Below are positions 1 to 12,588 of a DNA stretch of 64,000 nt, piece after piece. Origin of the DNA: Neckera pumila. Lineage: Eukaryota; Streptophyta; Bryopsida; Hypnales; Neckeraceae. Position 1 is the first letter of the stretch. Every line of letters begins with the position of its first letter. Location: assembly GCA_963969595.1 (NCBI GenBank), contig OZ018412.1:1056501-1120500 (forward strand), read 5' to 3'. The translations under genes were made by a program, and so were the position numbers. Below the pieces are notes generated by a model. That model saw only the letters and a list, made by a program, of their open reading frames with translations, had not been told where the DNA came from and searched no databases.

Positions 1-2133
1 AAAAGTTGGCAGGTAAATAATTTTCTGAAGAGAGATTAATTAATTTTACTGTAGTATTATAGGATGATGTTTTAACCAAAATCTTTCAACCACTCCATTT
101 TGACAAGAATATTGATTAGTAGATGATGAAGGTAGAAAAAATACATGTTACTTCAGAAACTAAAATACCAAATTTATGTTATCAATTGCAAGAATGTAAT
201 GTTTGAATTTTTAAAATAAGTTTTACGATTGGAAAATATATTCACATAGATTAGGCCTTAAGACAAATTCTTGGACTAATTCAACATTAAATGCTTAGAT
301 GTTCTTTTGGATGATAAAAAAAATGTTTAGACTAAGTAATGCTCTTGTCCAAATTATCACTTTTTCATCCAAAGTAAAATTAGGATCTTTACAATGTAAC
401 CTTCTAATGACTCTATATCAAATAAAGTTCATTTAAATATTTTATAAGTATAATTTAAGTCACCAAGAAGAAAACCTTGTTGCTCACAACAAAATCTACA
501 TCATGTTTTTGTTTTCTATAACCCTAAACATCAATTTTGAACTTATTTCTTCAGCATAATATTCTCCATAACAATTTGTAGGACATATACAATTTTTAAT
601 GAAAGGTTTGAAAGATAGTCAGAACTTTACCAATTAGAAAAAGTTCAACCATTTAATAGCTTAATCCTTCTTAAAAAGTTTTACGTTTTTGTTTTTATCT
701 TTGTATAAATAGATTGGTTAGTGTTTACCCATTTCCATTAATTGGTTTTATTCTTTTATTTCAGGTTTTGTAGAAATGCTATTCAATTCTAAGGACAATG
801 TTTGATTGCAAGACATGCTTTTACCCCTAAAGTTTCATGACTATGTAATCACCAAAAATGCTCCAAAACTGCCATTTCTAATACAAATACCAAATTTATG
901 GAAAAAAACAATTTTTGACACATGTAACCGTAGGATCTTGTAGTATGATATTTTAAAAACATGTGGTAAAAATTTCAGAAAATTGCACCGTGTGGATCAA
1001 AAGATATAAGCATTCAAAGTCTTTAAAACCATTTTTTCAACCCTGCAAAAAACCGGGCAGCTGCACTTTGCAAGCTCACTTTTCAATGAAAAAATGCCGA
1101 TAAAGGTGGTGCTTCTTTCAATTTAGTTTCCTAAACAAGTTGTCTATATGCTTGAAAATTTCCACATCATTTAGAATTGTACAACATATAGGAATAAAAT
1201 AGTAAGTAGAAAGAAGTAGAAAATGATTCAAAATACTAAATTGTTAAAAATTTAATCATGGAATTTAAAAATGCCAATCCCAACGGTTGTAATGTTGTAA
1301 TAATCAATCTACATCCTAGGATCTTATTTTTTTTCCAAAAACATTGAAAATTGAGTTAAATAAACGACTTTAAAGTTTTTCTTAGAGTAGAAAATCCATA
1401 ACTGCCCGCAATTCAAAAACCGTCATAACTTTTGACTCATTGATTGATATGGAATGACTCAAAGCTCTTTAAGTATATATAAATGTAGAGAACCAATTTC
1501 AAAAAAAAATTCTTGAAAAAATGATTTTTTCTTATCTGCCTAAACTGCCCAGTTACGAAAAAAAGTAACATTTTAGGTCACAAATTTTGACTCATATTTT
1601 GAAATGTCATGAAACTTGGTATACATGAAGATATTCCTTGCCCCCACCTTCTATTAAAATTTCAGCCTCAAATATGGATATCTCTAGTCACACGTACCTG
1701 CCCAAAATTTCTATACGGCCAAAAAATGCATGTTGGTCCTTTAGGGGTTAAGACAGATGCATAGAAAGGTCTACCTCCTTTTTGGCAAAAGATTATTCAT
1801 AGATGAGTGTGCACAATATGTGCTTTATAAAATACACAAGTTTTTTAACCAAAATTAGAATTAAATAGCACTTGCACATAAAAAAAAAATCAGTTATGTA
1901 CAACAATCAATTGTAAATCAATCACAAAACCAAATTTTGGTTTTTCAAAATTAGTCTATTCTAAAGACTTTGAATTTCAAAATTTACATTTTAATACAAA
2001 ATTTTAATGCAAATTGGTTCTAAATTTTGATTGCAAAAAATGTCCATGATAATCATCTTCAAAATTTGATTTTCAAGCACATTTTGAAAAAATCAACAAA
2101 AAAATAGAAAATACAAAAAAAACAATGAAAATC
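1..2133. other. AT-rich stretch without a recognisable gene
   Basis: No open frame of useful length or recognisable protein was found. The sequence is strongly AT-rich with many homopolymer runs. Phrases such as actgccc/tgcccag with flanking T-rich blocks recur around 1050, 1400 and 1540, suggesting decayed repeats, but I cannot define units. Confidence 0.6.
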
Positions 2134-2826
2134 ATCATACTACTAAAATCATAACCCCCCCTCTGTAATATCACAAATGCTACCATTAATAATAATAGGG
2201 GCTCATGCTTGCTATGCTACACATTCATTATATCACATATTAGTAAAATTTGATATATTTGAATAGAATGCATGATAATAATTTCAATAAGTCTTTGAAA
2301 TAATTAATTTTAATATTTTCAATCATGCATATACAAAATAATATTTTCACACAGTATTATATTACAAAAAAAGAGTATTAGTTTGCAATCACCTCTATAA
2401 TATCACTTTTACAGCTTTTATGATTTCAAAATTCTATTGCTACTACCAAATGATTTGAGAAATTTATTCAATTGAAGCAATTTTGGATTTCACAACAATT
2501 AAGTTGTTCATGAAGTTTTTGAACTTTACAAGTTTTTCTTTTCTATTCTCCAAGTTTTTTGGTTGTCATTGTTTGTAACAATTGAGTCAACTTTTGAATG
2601 CATTACAATAAATGTGTATCTTTTACAATATTCACCATTGCATATATTTCATTCGTCATTCAATAAATTTCTATTATACATTTCAATATATGCTTACTTA
2701 TAAAGATTTTAGTAATTTTATTTGAAGATTTATTGAAATTTTTGTTCTGCATTTTATCTAATACATAAAAATTCTAATAAAATTCCAGTGAAAAATGCGT
2801 AGCATAGCAAGCACCAACCGCTAGTA
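2134..2826 (+). repeat. Dispersed repeat, copy 1 (copy 2 inverted at 50900-51830)
   Basis: This block matches the reverse complement of 50900-51830 along its whole length. Both copies carry the phrase gcttgctatgctac near one side and its complement gtagcatagcaagc near the other, which looks like an inverted terminal or subterminal repeat, so this may be a non-autonomous DNA element. Nothing coding is seen. Copy 1 lacks the 222-bp CACTA-type MITE found in copy 2 and shows the uninterrupted target at 2757-2759. Confidence 0.75.
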
Positions 2827-2829
2827 AAC

Positions 2830-3560
2830 TATAAATATATAACAATTTATTCCCTAAAGTCCCATTGTCCTCTCAAGAGACAAAATGGATTTTAGACAAG
2901 CTCCTACGCTTTCAATATGCATCATGGTTTGTTGAAACTTTTTAAAAAGATAAAAAAATACATTAGCTGTCTAAAAATACAATATTTATTTCAATTGGTG
3001 CTCGGAAACAAAAGCTATGGCACAAAAAGCCCTCTTTTTTTAAAATGCAGTGGCAAAAACACACCAATCAAAAAATAAATTTTAATTGAAAAAACTTGTT
3101 TTTTATAGATGATAATTTTATGTGTATAAAAAACTTTGATTCATTCCATTTGGATTTGTTATGTGAAAGTTATGGACAATCTTATTTTTTGAGAGTATAA
3201 CAATAAGAGCATTTGCTTGAAAAGTTAACTTGTAGGATTCATCTCAAAATTCAGTTTTCACAATTTTAAGAAAAAAATCACAAATATAAGATCTCCTGCT
3301 AGAACAATCTCACTATTGAGATTAGTATGTTCTAATTCCATCTTAGAGGTATTAATAATTTAGATTTTCCTTCAATCTTAAACCTTCTTCTACTTAACAA
3401 TTTTTTAATTATAAGTGAAAACTAATTGTGATTCTTTTAGAAAAATCCTAAACCATCAAGTCAATTCTTCAATATAAAAAGTTAGAAATTGAAAGTCAAT
3501 AGTGCAAAAAATAAATTCAAAGCCAAAAATCTAGTCAAATAAGGTGCAAATTTTTTTTTT
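2830..3560 (+). repeat. Old AT-rich repeat, copy related to 9935-10480 and 13998-14160
   Basis: The first part (to about 3385) is recognisably similar to 9935-10480, with the same order of phrases (cattgtc..caaagtggatttt, ttcaattggtgc, gattcattccatttgga, ttatggacaatctt, attccatcttagag). The continuation from about 3385 resembles 14010-14160. The second copy therefore appears split, with CACTA and other insertions between its two halves. There is no coding potential and the family is unclassified. Confidence 0.55.
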
Positions 3561-3589
3561 AATTTTTTATTTAAGATCTAAAGATTTTA

Positions 3590-3835
3590 CAACATTAGAG
3601 GGGATTTGGCCCTTCCAAAGGGCTGCAATTGCAGAGAATATGCTGCGCTGCGCCACAACAGCACTTTTCTTTTCTTTTCTTTTTTGAATTTTTTTTCTTA
3701 AAACTTTTTTTTTATTTCATGATTGCAGGGAACGTGCTACGCTGCACCATAGTAGCACAGCACATTTTTTTTTTAATTTTTTTCTTAACATTGTTTATTT
3801 ATTTCAGAAGCAATTTTTTTTTTCTTTTGTAATTA
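3590..3835 (+). repeat. Imperfect tandem duplication with T-rich spacers
   Basis: A GC-richer phrase containing attgcag..a.gtgct.cgctgc.cca...agcac occurs at about 3628-3664 and again at about 3723-3764. Each copy is followed by a long T-rich run, giving a unit of roughly 95-100 bp. The block is preceded by attagaggggatttgg, which also begins the foldback element at 8986. The 67-residue open frame here is a by-product of the T-runs. Confidence 0.5.
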
Positions 3836-4080
3836 GGGTTCTGATAGCAGCCCGACATTCCTTCCTTGCATCGCGAACAAATTGGGGAACGGCCTGAAAC
3901 AGCCCTTTACTGCTGCCAAATATCATCTAAAGTCTGTACGATCAAAGTTTTTGAAATTTCTTCCACACATTTATATACTAGTCTATTGCAAAGTTCTACA
4001 ATTACATATGCAAATTGCAATTTTGAATGGATTTTTAATGGAATTAAGACCTTGAGACTTTAGAGGTTAATTTAAAACAA

Positions 4081-4440
4081 AAGAATGCCAAAAAGAACTT
4101 GTTTTGTTGAAGTTGTTTGTTTTCAAAAATTTGAATACATATATAATTAATTTATAGCTCAAAATTTCATCAACAGTCCTCTTTTCTTAAAATTTAGGAT
4201 GCACTTCTACACCAAAACACATAATGTTTTTAAAGAATCTAATGTATTTGTGAAAGTGCAATTACCATTTCTTTTTAATTTTTGGCGATGATATCTCAAG
4301 ACAAACATTTACAAACTTCCTAAATTAAATTTTATTCTAAACTTAATCTTTTGTTCTAGTCCATTATCTTTTTTAAAACTTAAAAGTTGTTTGTCTAATG
4401 CATTGGGACATAAAATGAGGTTGATCCTACCACCCATTTT
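4081..4440 (+). repeat. Old AT-rich repeat, paired with 7312-7650
   Basis: Diverged but colinear with 7312-7650 in direct orientation: tttataGC.CAaaatttcat, gcacttctacaccaaa, taatgtt.ttaaagaat.taat.tatttgt and tatctcaagacaaa occur in the same order in both. No open frame is conserved between the copies, so it is non-coding. Confidence 0.6.
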
Positions 4441-5483
4441 GTCCTTGAGCTAAATATACGTTCACGAAACTATAATTTTGACTTAAAGAATAACAACACT
4501 CATTTGCCCTAATATTGCAGCAACACTAATTTGTCAAAATACTATTTTGAATCACTGCAAGTTGAAAGATTACACCAATTTCTACAACAAGAAAATTTTG
4601 TAGAGACACTAATTTCTTCTTTCTCCAATAATTTTCTCCTTTTTAAATGGGACAAATTAGTTTGATATAAATTTTTCAACAATTAAATGTCGGCAAATGA
4701 AGGTTGAGTTTTTAAAACAATCCTTTGAATTAACTTGCCCCCCCCCCCAAAAAAACAAACAAACTTGCATCGTTAAATTGATATTAAAAAAATTTACACC
4801 CACCTCCACCCCGTAGGCCGTAGATTGCGGTGTCTAAAAATAAAATAAACTCTTTATCCACTCATTTGCACTGAAATGATTGCTCACTAAAGTAGTTAGG
4901 GATTTGAAATAGTTTGTCAGTAGAAATATGTAAGAGTGCAACCTTTGGCGACCACTTTGACCTCTTCGGATTCTTGAACTTTTCAACTTAGCTTTGGATC
5001 TATAGGCAGTTACATTCCCATGACCTCCTTTCACTTATGAACTTGTCTTGTATATTGCATCAAACACTATTTTTGACTATGCAGAATTCTTAGTAGTGCA
5101 CATTAAATTTGAGAACATTCAACAAGTGCAATGTTTGACTGGGACGATGGGTGTACAATAGAAAGGCGTTGCAATTTAAAACTAGACATCAACCTTGCTC
5201 TTTACTTTAAGGAACTCCACATGGACAAACTTTGATACTTGACAGACATATAGACCTCAAAGAAGACATTGTGCATTTGAAAACACAAAGAAGTGTGGTT
5301 GATAGTTTACAAAAACAACAGTTGCACTTTGAAGATGAAAGTGTTGGCTATTTTTTTATTGTGTTTTGATTGAAGTAATGTAATAGGGTGTCCAAAGTGG
5401 TGATTGCGGATTTATGAAGAGTAAAGTGTAGTCTCTCATTAGATCATTGTTGTTTTGTTTTTGCAGCATGGAAATTTTAATGG
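4441..5483. other. Unique-looking AT-rich spacer
   Basis: Nothing definable was found. There is a C9 run at about 4738-4748 and only short open frames with no recognisable domain. Confidence 0.5.
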
Positions 5484-5486
5484 TTT

Positions 5487-6721
5487 CACTAGTAGAAAAT
5501 TTAGTGACCAGATCAACAAAAATTCAACAGAAAAAGTGTTGATTTTTTTTGTTAATTTGGACAAGTTGATTTGGGTACTTGCAAACAAAAAGTATTGATT
5601 TTTTAACAAAAAATTGTTGATTTTTTAACAAAAAATTGTTGATTTTTTTGTTGATTTGGTTAGTTCAATAATGAGAAAAAATAAAAACTTAAAGGAAACT
5701 TGACCATACATAAATTGACACATGGCAAGTGCCACATCATCACAAAAGTGCCACCTTGGCAATTCAAACCAATGGGAAGCCTCCACCTAGACAAGCGGCC
5801 ACCTAGGCTGGTCAAACCAATAGAGAGCCACCACCTAGAGAAGTGGCCACCTAAGCAAGGGGTGCCAATGGGGTTTTAACCTTGCACCCCTTGCTTATAA
5901 CTTAGTATAAGGCCTTCACCAACACACCAAGCATCCATGTACAACATATACACATGTGAGTTTCCGTTTTTATTTATTTAGTTATTGCTAGTTAAATTCA
6001 GTATTTTTCAAACTCAGCAGACTTCAGAGGCCATTTAAGCATAGTAAAGCAACTTTTTTCAAAAAACTTTCAACTAATAAAAGCTGCAAAATCAAGTTAA
6101 CTCTTACCTCTAAAAATTCTTGTGCAATTCCGAGTCTCCAATCAAAAGTTATGGACAAAATTCAGAGAGGGGTTGGAATGGACATTCTTTTTAACATTTT
6201 AAAACACCCTCTCTGAATTTTGTCCATAAGTTTTGACTGGAGACTCGGAATTGAAAAAGAATTTTTGGAGATAAGAGCTAACTTTATTTCGCAACTTTTA
6301 TTAGTTGAAACTTTTTTGAAAAAAGTTGTTTTACTATGCCTAAATGGCCTCTAAAGTCTGCTGATTTAAGAAAATACCGAATTGTGAATGATTAAGTTCT
6401 AAAAAAACAAACAAATTGTATATAGAATACTAACCATGGTGATTTAAACATTTTTCAAATGAAAAAACTTACTTGAGATTCTTGTAAATAAAAAAGAACC
6501 AAAAAGTGTTGATTTTTTTAATTGAAGTATCTAAATCAACAAAAAAGTGTTGATTTTTTTGTTACTTTAGAGTTGAAGTATCTGAATCAACAAAAAAAAG
6601 TGTTGATTTTGTTAATGTGTACCAAAATCACCAAAAAGCTGTTAAAATGGACGATATAGTATCCAATTCAACAAAAAATTGTTGATGTTTTGTTGATTTG
6701 GACACTATTTTTCTACTAGTG
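5487..6721. mobile_element. Non-autonomous CACTA element carrying a large hairpin
   Basis: The element begins CACTAGTAGAAAA and ends TTTTTCTACTAGTG, so its ends are inverted repeats of the CACTA type. It is flanked on both sides by ttt (5484-5486 and 6722-6724), the 3-bp target duplication expected of CACTA/En-Spm elements. The subterminal regions are packed with copies of aacaaaaagtgttgatttttt in either orientation, like subterminal transposase-binding repeats. The interior has an imperfect ~50-bp duplication at about 5759-5862 (caaaccaat..gagcc.cCACCTAGA.aag.GGCCACCTA) and a long inverted repeat at about 5998-6385. No transposase frame is present, so it must be moved in trans. Confidence 0.85.
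5998..6385. repeat. Long inverted repeat (hairpin) inside the CACTA element
   Basis: The arms are roughly 5998-6175 and 6205-6385, about 170-180 bp each, separated by a short AT-rich loop. Left-arm phrases such as gcagacttcagaggccattta and gagtctccaatcaaaagttatgg reappear complemented in the right arm, with scattered mismatches. The right arm also resembles 10950-11110, so the arm probably derives from a genomic AT-rich repeat. A transcript through it would fold into a long, nearly perfect duplex. Confidence 0.8.
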
Positions 6722-6888
6722 TTTGCCGCACAAAAAAGGAATTGAGGAGGAAGGAAATAAATTTGGAGATTGAATATTTTGATGTAGGGAATGGGAATTG
6801 CTTTTGTACAATGGCTACATGCCACGTGTACAATAATTATTTCCTAACTACCCTACTAATCTACTATTAGGCTTGTACATAGTTTTAC

Positions 6889-6921
6889 ACTATCCACTCA
6901 CTATCCACTCACTATCCACTC
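6889..6921. repeat. Tandem repeat, about 11 bp x 3
   Basis: The unit actatccactc is repeated three times head to tail, followed by an A-run. No function is apparent. Confidence 0.85.
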
Positions 6922-7311
6922 AAAAAAACCTACAAAATGCTATTGAGCCCTAAGATACTATTGATAGTATTTGCAATTTAGATAGAGAATTGGGGCAAGC
7001 TAATGTAGGTATTAGAGATGCAAATTAGATCTAAAAAGATTATAGAAATGTAACATTTTAAAGATTTTAAATTTCAAAACTCCAATTTCAAAACTCCCAT
7101 TAATAAAATATTTTCCAAATTTGCTCCAAAATTTGATTGTAAAAAATCCCCATAGATCTAAAAATTCATTGAAATTACCACCTTCAAAAATTCATATTCA
7201 AACACATTTTGAAAATAATTCTACAAATTTTTTCCAAAAGACAATTTGGTAGATGTATAATTGAAGCAAAACTATGAATATAAAACAATTTAATTTCCAA
7301 ACAAAGATGTC

Positions 7312-7650
7312 TAAAAGAATTCATTTTTTTGAGGTTGATTATTTTCAGAAATTTAAACCTTCAAAAAATTTATAGCACAAAATTTCATTAATCCACTTCT
7401 TTTGGGGGAGCACTTCTACATCAAATAAGTAATGTTCTTAAAGAATGTAATATATTTGTAAATATATTGACACCTTTTTTTGAAAATTTTTGGAATTCTA
7501 TCTCAAGACAAATATTAATTCTCCTCCAAAAACTATATTTATTCAATAAACTATCTTCTATTCGTATACATGACTATTTTGAATTTCAAACATTGCCCAT
7601 CTAGTTGCCTAAAGCACAATAGAAGGTGACCCTACCATACATTCACCTAT
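7312..7650 (+). repeat. Old AT-rich repeat, paired with 4081-4440
   Basis: Direct, diverged counterpart of 4081-4440 with the same succession of conserved phrases. It has local insertions and deletions and is non-coding. Confidence 0.6.
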
Positions 7651-8319
7651 ATAACTGGCTTGCTGCTTAACCCTGAAACGCTCTGACGTCCAAAGTTACA
7701 GTTGACAGAGAATTGCGAGTTTCCATTTTTGTAAATGTTCTGAGGTAGGTTCTGCATTTGGTGGTGTTCTTGGCGAGTGCATAAATAGCATCAATCACTT
7801 TCAAAGAAAATATGAAATAGACTATGTCTAATTCAGGACAGATTTAGGAGTGCCCGATGTAAAGTGCAGGTTGAAATGACATTTCTGGAGTTTGAAAATT
7901 ATAGTAGGGCTCAAGGCTTCGGGCATTGCTCTCAGGTTGGGGTCGTCATTTGAAAACTTCTTGATTGTGAATAAAAAATAGGCAAAAAGCAATTCTAGGA
8001 GGACATGCACTATAATGGCAAGCGGCACTAGAATGGCATGCCAGCAGGACATGACATTTTAGAATTATAAAATGAAGAACAGAAATGGTGATTGGGCGCT
8101 TTGAAACTTTGGACAGCGATTCCATTGAAGTGTGTTGACAACTCTCTCTTGTGGATTCCGGAATGTGTGGAATTCGATGCTTGGAAGCAAGTAATATGAA
8201 CATGACGCAAGCTTCATGTACTTTCCCATTATCTACAGCATATTATTGTATAAGTTTTTGTCATTGACTGGTTTATTTTAATGTATTTGTAAATGCGGGC
8301 ATGTAGCTTAAGACTAAAG

Positions 8320-8766
8320 GTAAGGTAGAAGACCCCATTGCGGTTAAATGGCCCATGATGGACACCTAATGACCCCATTGTGGTTTTTCAGACCATAATC
8401 AATGCCTTATATGGTAGTTATGGAGTAATTAGTGACCTCAATAGGTACTTCCAACTTTTCAGTGTAAAATTCTTTGTAAAAAAGGACTTTTTAGATCTTC
8501 CATGTTTGAAAATGTTGTGACTCCATTGAGTAGGAAGATGACCATATTGGATTCAGATTTTGTTGGTCATGAGGTAGCCTACAGACCCCTATGGACTGAT
8601 CACTTCAAAAATTCCGAACTAATTCATAGTTGGTCCAAAAAATAGAATTTCAAATGTCCTCACTGTCTCTCACACTTATCTTCGTGTGGGAAAAAATTTG
8701 AAAAAATTCAGGAATGGCATGAAGGCACACTCCTAATTCTGACCGCAATGGGGTCTTTTACCTTAC
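8320..8766. mobile_element. TIR element, family unclassified
   Basis: The left end GTAAGGTAGAAGACCCCATT reads as the complement of the right end AATGGGGTCTTTTACCTTAC with one mismatch, and the pairing continues a few bases inward (gcggt/accgc), so the terminal inverted repeats are about 25 bp. A further copy of gaccccattgtggt lies inside at about 8371. No clear target-site duplication and no coding frame were seen. Confidence 0.65.
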
Positions 8767-8985
8767 ATATTCCAGGCAAGGCAATTTGTTCGGAATTCAG
8801 TCTGCTATGCAAAAATGGACCTCTCTGCCCTCTTCTTCAGAGATTGCCGCATTGCAAGCCACACAGTGTCCATTCTTTTGCTGTGTGTTGTTGTTCAAAT
8901 ACATGCTAGCATACTTCTGAATAGCCGCTGCATTCTCCATATTTTTGCGTAATTTTCCTCCCATTTTCGCAGCGACTACCATTAG

Positions 8986-9258
8986 AGGGGATTTGGAGGT
9001 CTTGGAGGGTGCGAGTTCTCTTGCATTCTTAGACTGCGAGAACGCAGCTGCAGCAGCTGGCTGACGTGGCACATTGACTGCCACGTCATTCTTTATTTTT
9101 TTTTGCTTAAAATGATATTTTGCTAAATTTGTATTTCTTAAATCTTTTTTTCAGAAAAAAAAATATTCTGACATGCCCATACCGTTGTTTATTGAATTTG
9201 GCCAGATTGTGGAATGTGCCTAAAATGGCCCTTCAAGACCTTCAAATCCCCCTCTAAT
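8986..9258. mobile_element. Foldback/TIR element related to a repeat at 42880-43090
   Basis: The left end attagaggggatttggaggt pairs with the right end accttcaaatccccctctaat. The interior has a G+C-rich stem gacgtggca..tgccacgtc at 9063-9090 and a stretch including gcttaaaatgatattttg. The reverse complement of about 9010-9180 matches 42885-43085 in the duplicated segment (same gacgtgg..ccacgtcagccagctgctgc block and atcattttaagcaaaa). The 95-residue minus-strand open frame here is not conserved in that copy. Confidence 0.55.
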
Positions 9259-9934
9259 GAACATCATTTCTTCATTGAAGAGCACCTGCCCATAAAAGCA
9301 CAATGCCCAATTCTTAGTAGTCAACTTCTTGATCTCCAGATCTTTTATAATTCTTGGCACTTGAACTCTGCAGTGCGACAATGTCACTACTAACTCTCCA
9401 GATCCTACAATTACTTCTCTCATGCATTCTAATGATTTGCCACCATGGTTCCTATAAATTCATTGCCATTTCACATCTCCTTACACTTTGGCAATTAATT
9501 AGAGCGTTCTAGGATTAAAGATAAAAATATTTGTTTTTTTTCAATACCAAAAATTTTCATTTTGAGCTTCTACTAAATGTCATACTGCATGTCACATAGG
9601 CGATAGTAAATAGGGGGCACCTCTTTCAAAATTCAAGTTAAAAGTGTGCAATTGTCTCTGTTTACTCTAATTTCATGAACAATGTTTTTGTAATGGAATT
9701 TATATCTATAAAATTTATCACTTATATTTAATTTATCAATTTCAATTGAATACATAGCATCTTTATTTAAAAACAAGATTAAGCTTTTGTTTTACCTTCT
9801 TAGCAGGTTTTTCTTTTTTTCTCTATTCAAAAAACTTTCATTAGATGGTTTTCATTTGAATGAACATTGAAAATTTGAAAATTTGAAAAGAAATTTTTGG
9901 TAGAAAACCTTTTGGATGGATAATACTCAAACTA
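9259..9934. other. Spacer with no gene recognised
   Basis: AT-rich sequence with only short open frames. The 67-residue minus-strand frame at 9220-9423 has no recognisable motif and no conserved copy elsewhere in the window. Confidence 0.5.
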
Positions 9935-10480
9935 TTCAAAAAATAAAAAAATTTATATTCCAAATCTTTAACTCCTAAAGGACCATTGTCAAGGGGACAA
10001 AGTGGATTTTGGGTAGATACCTACGAATTCAATTTTTGTCATGAATTTTTGACATTTTTTTTTTAAATACAAAAATAATTAGCTTCATGGTAATAATTTT
10101 CTTTCAATTGGTGCATGGGAACAAAATTTATGTCCAAATAAGCTCATAACAAAGGATATTGGGCAACACATTTTTTTTTTCATAAATTTCAATTTTAATT
10201 TTTAATTTTTTTCTCATAGATTATATTTTTGTCTACATGGAAAGCTTTGACTCATTTCATTTGGATAAGTGATGTCAAAGTTATAGACAATCTTTTTTGG
10301 AAGCTTTTAAACCATTTCTTTTATTAAAATAACTTGTAAGATTCATTTCTAAATGCAATTTTTTATAATTTTTCAAAAAAAAAATTAATTTAGCTTAATT
10401 TACTTGCGAGAAAAAATTTACTATTGGAATCAATGCATTTTAATTCCATCCTAGAGATTAATAAATTTGATTTTTTTTAT
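9935..10480 (+). repeat. Old AT-rich repeat, second copy of the 2830-3385 family
   Basis: Colinear with 2830-3385 but diverged by substitutions and small gaps. The following part of that family is found only at 13998-14640, on the other side of the pogo-like and CACTA insertions. Non-coding. Confidence 0.55.
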
Positions 10481-11145
10481 TGTAGCCAGAGGTCATGTTT
10501 GGTGAAAATTGATTAAGAATTTAAAAGCCAAATGATTTTGAAAATTAACAAGTCATGTTGCCAAATCCAAAAATAAATTAATTGTACAGAATGTTGAAAT
10601 GCTAGAAAAGAGAGCAATAACTTGATGTCAACACATGCTCATTAAATAATGGGTGCAAAGGTCGTTTTTATAATCAAATCCATTATGCATCATGAATCCT
10701 CAAAAGGGCATGGGACCGTTTGAAGATGAAGGCTTCACCACCCATTGTTAAATTAAAACACAAGAGTTGTGTTTAATGTAGAACTCTAGACTTCATTCTG
10801 GCATAATAGAATGATTTTTTTTTTAACTTTGAATAAGAATAATTGGTAAATCAAGCTAAATTTCATTTCTAAAATTCCTTTTGTGATTTTGAGCCTTTAA
10901 TAAAAATATAGACAAAATGCAAAGAAGATATTTGAAAATGTCAATAAAAATGTCCCTCTCAACTTTTCTCTAAATTTTGTTCATAACTTATGATTGGAGG
11001 CTCAAAATCTTAAATGAATTTTTTGAAATGGAATTCAGATAGGTTTCCCAACTTTTTTTAATTCAAATTTTTGGAAAATGTTATGACAAAATGAGGTCTA
11101 AAGTTCTATAATGAACACAATTCTTGCTTTTGACTTTACTAGGTA

Positions 11146-11381
11146 CAGTAGAACCTCTTTTAGTTCATACTTTGTTGGTGCATAATATGCATTAAGAGAA
11201 ATAGTACTTTGAAGCCTTTATTGATGAACAATAATTGGAGGCCTTGTAGTTAGAAGCCATGTGGTTGGAGGCCCTGTAGTTAAAAGCCACGTTAGGCAGT
11301 GAATAGTACTGCACCTCTCCAAATGCATAAACCTCTCCTAGTGCATAATCCTTGCACTATGCACTAAGAGAGGTTCTACTG
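11146..11381. mobile_element. pogo/Tigger-like MITE
   Basis: The ends are CAGTAGAACCTCTTTTA and its complement TAAGAGAGGTTCTACTG, bounded on both sides by TA (11144-11145 and 11382-11383). TIRs beginning CAGT..AACCTCT with a TA target duplication are typical of the pogo branch of Tc1/mariner. At 236 bp it encodes nothing. The interior shows two short repeats of gagGCC.TGTAGTTA.AAGCCA. Confidence 0.8.
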
Positions 11382-12365
11382 TATGAGGGTTGAGTTCATT
11401 CTACTAATTACCTAATTTATATATCTCACATGGATTGTTTTCTCTCCTCTGACCTCATTTGTATAAGGAGATTGTTTGTACATCTTCATTAACTCATAGC
11501 AAAAATGACTTTGAAAGCTATATGAGGTAATTATTGAATAATTCCAATGTATTTTATTTTAATATTGTATTTATAAGAAATGATATTTTAAAGTGCTAAC
11601 GTTCATTTTAGAGTTTAATTAATTATTTAGCAAGAATGTGCCAAAGGCAACCTTCAACTATTGTCACTACAAGAAAAAATTGTCTGCCACAACCAACTAA
11701 ACTATGACTAGCTGTCTTAAATGACTACGGTACAACTAGACCTCCGTTATTGCACCATGAGCAAGATGTGTACAGAAGGGCAATCATTTTGCAGATAGTG
11801 GGATGAACTTTGGTGGAATTGTAACCAATGACTACATTCATCCGCTACTTTTCTGTGAGCGTATTGTTGGATGGTATGACGTGTAAAACATTGTAGTCAT
11901 TCTTTAGTTGTGGAAATGACTGCAAGATGTCAAGTTTATAAAAATTGAGCAAACACTACATACATCCACACTTTTTCATTCAAGAAGTAGTTGAACCTTT
12001 GATGTGGAAATTTATAAATTGGAATTGGAATGGATGTAGTCATAGATTAGTCATATGTTTGTTTCATTTGCCATCTGGGAGTCATGGTATAGTCATTGCA
12101 AATACGAGGGACTCATATTCTATGGCAGGGTACATTCTAGTGGGGACACAGATATCATTAGGGGTAGTCACAACAAGTTCAGAGCCGCAGTGAACAATAG
12201 AGATTCAATAGTGCAAAGCGTTTGGTGGAACCAATGAGAAGCCATGTTTTTTGAACATGCCGTGACCACCTTCTTTGTTGACCGGTGAGAACAATGAATA
12301 ATGGAAAATGGAGTCATTCACCGGTTGGACGGAGGTAATTGGTGGGATTCCCGTAGCCAATAAAG

Positions 12366-12488
12366 AGGAAGCAAAGGAATATCCTTAGCATGCTATTGAT
12401 TGTTCACCCTCAACCTTCACCTCCGGAGGTGGATGTTGAGGGTGAACAAACAATAACACGCTAAGAATATTCCGGCCAAAGGAAGCCA
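12366..12488. repeat. Perfect-stem hairpin within the CACTA relic
   Basis: The arms contain attgttcaccctcaac..ccacctcc and their complement (ggaggtgga..gttgagggtgaacaa), and the pairing extends outward through gaatat.cttagc / gctaagaatattc. The loop is only a few bases at the tccgga centre. It could be a tiny nested foldback element or a structural feature of the family. Confidence 0.7.
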
Positions 12489-12588
12489 ACCCTGCGCCGC
12501 CACGGCATGAATATTCATTGTTATTTGCAGCTCTGAACCTGCTGTAACTACTTCTATTGTTTCATTCATCTAACATGAATTTTGCTTA

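Noticed and set aside
4738..4770. C9 tract followed by A/CAAA runs
   Set aside because: Simple low-complexity sequence; no associated feature.
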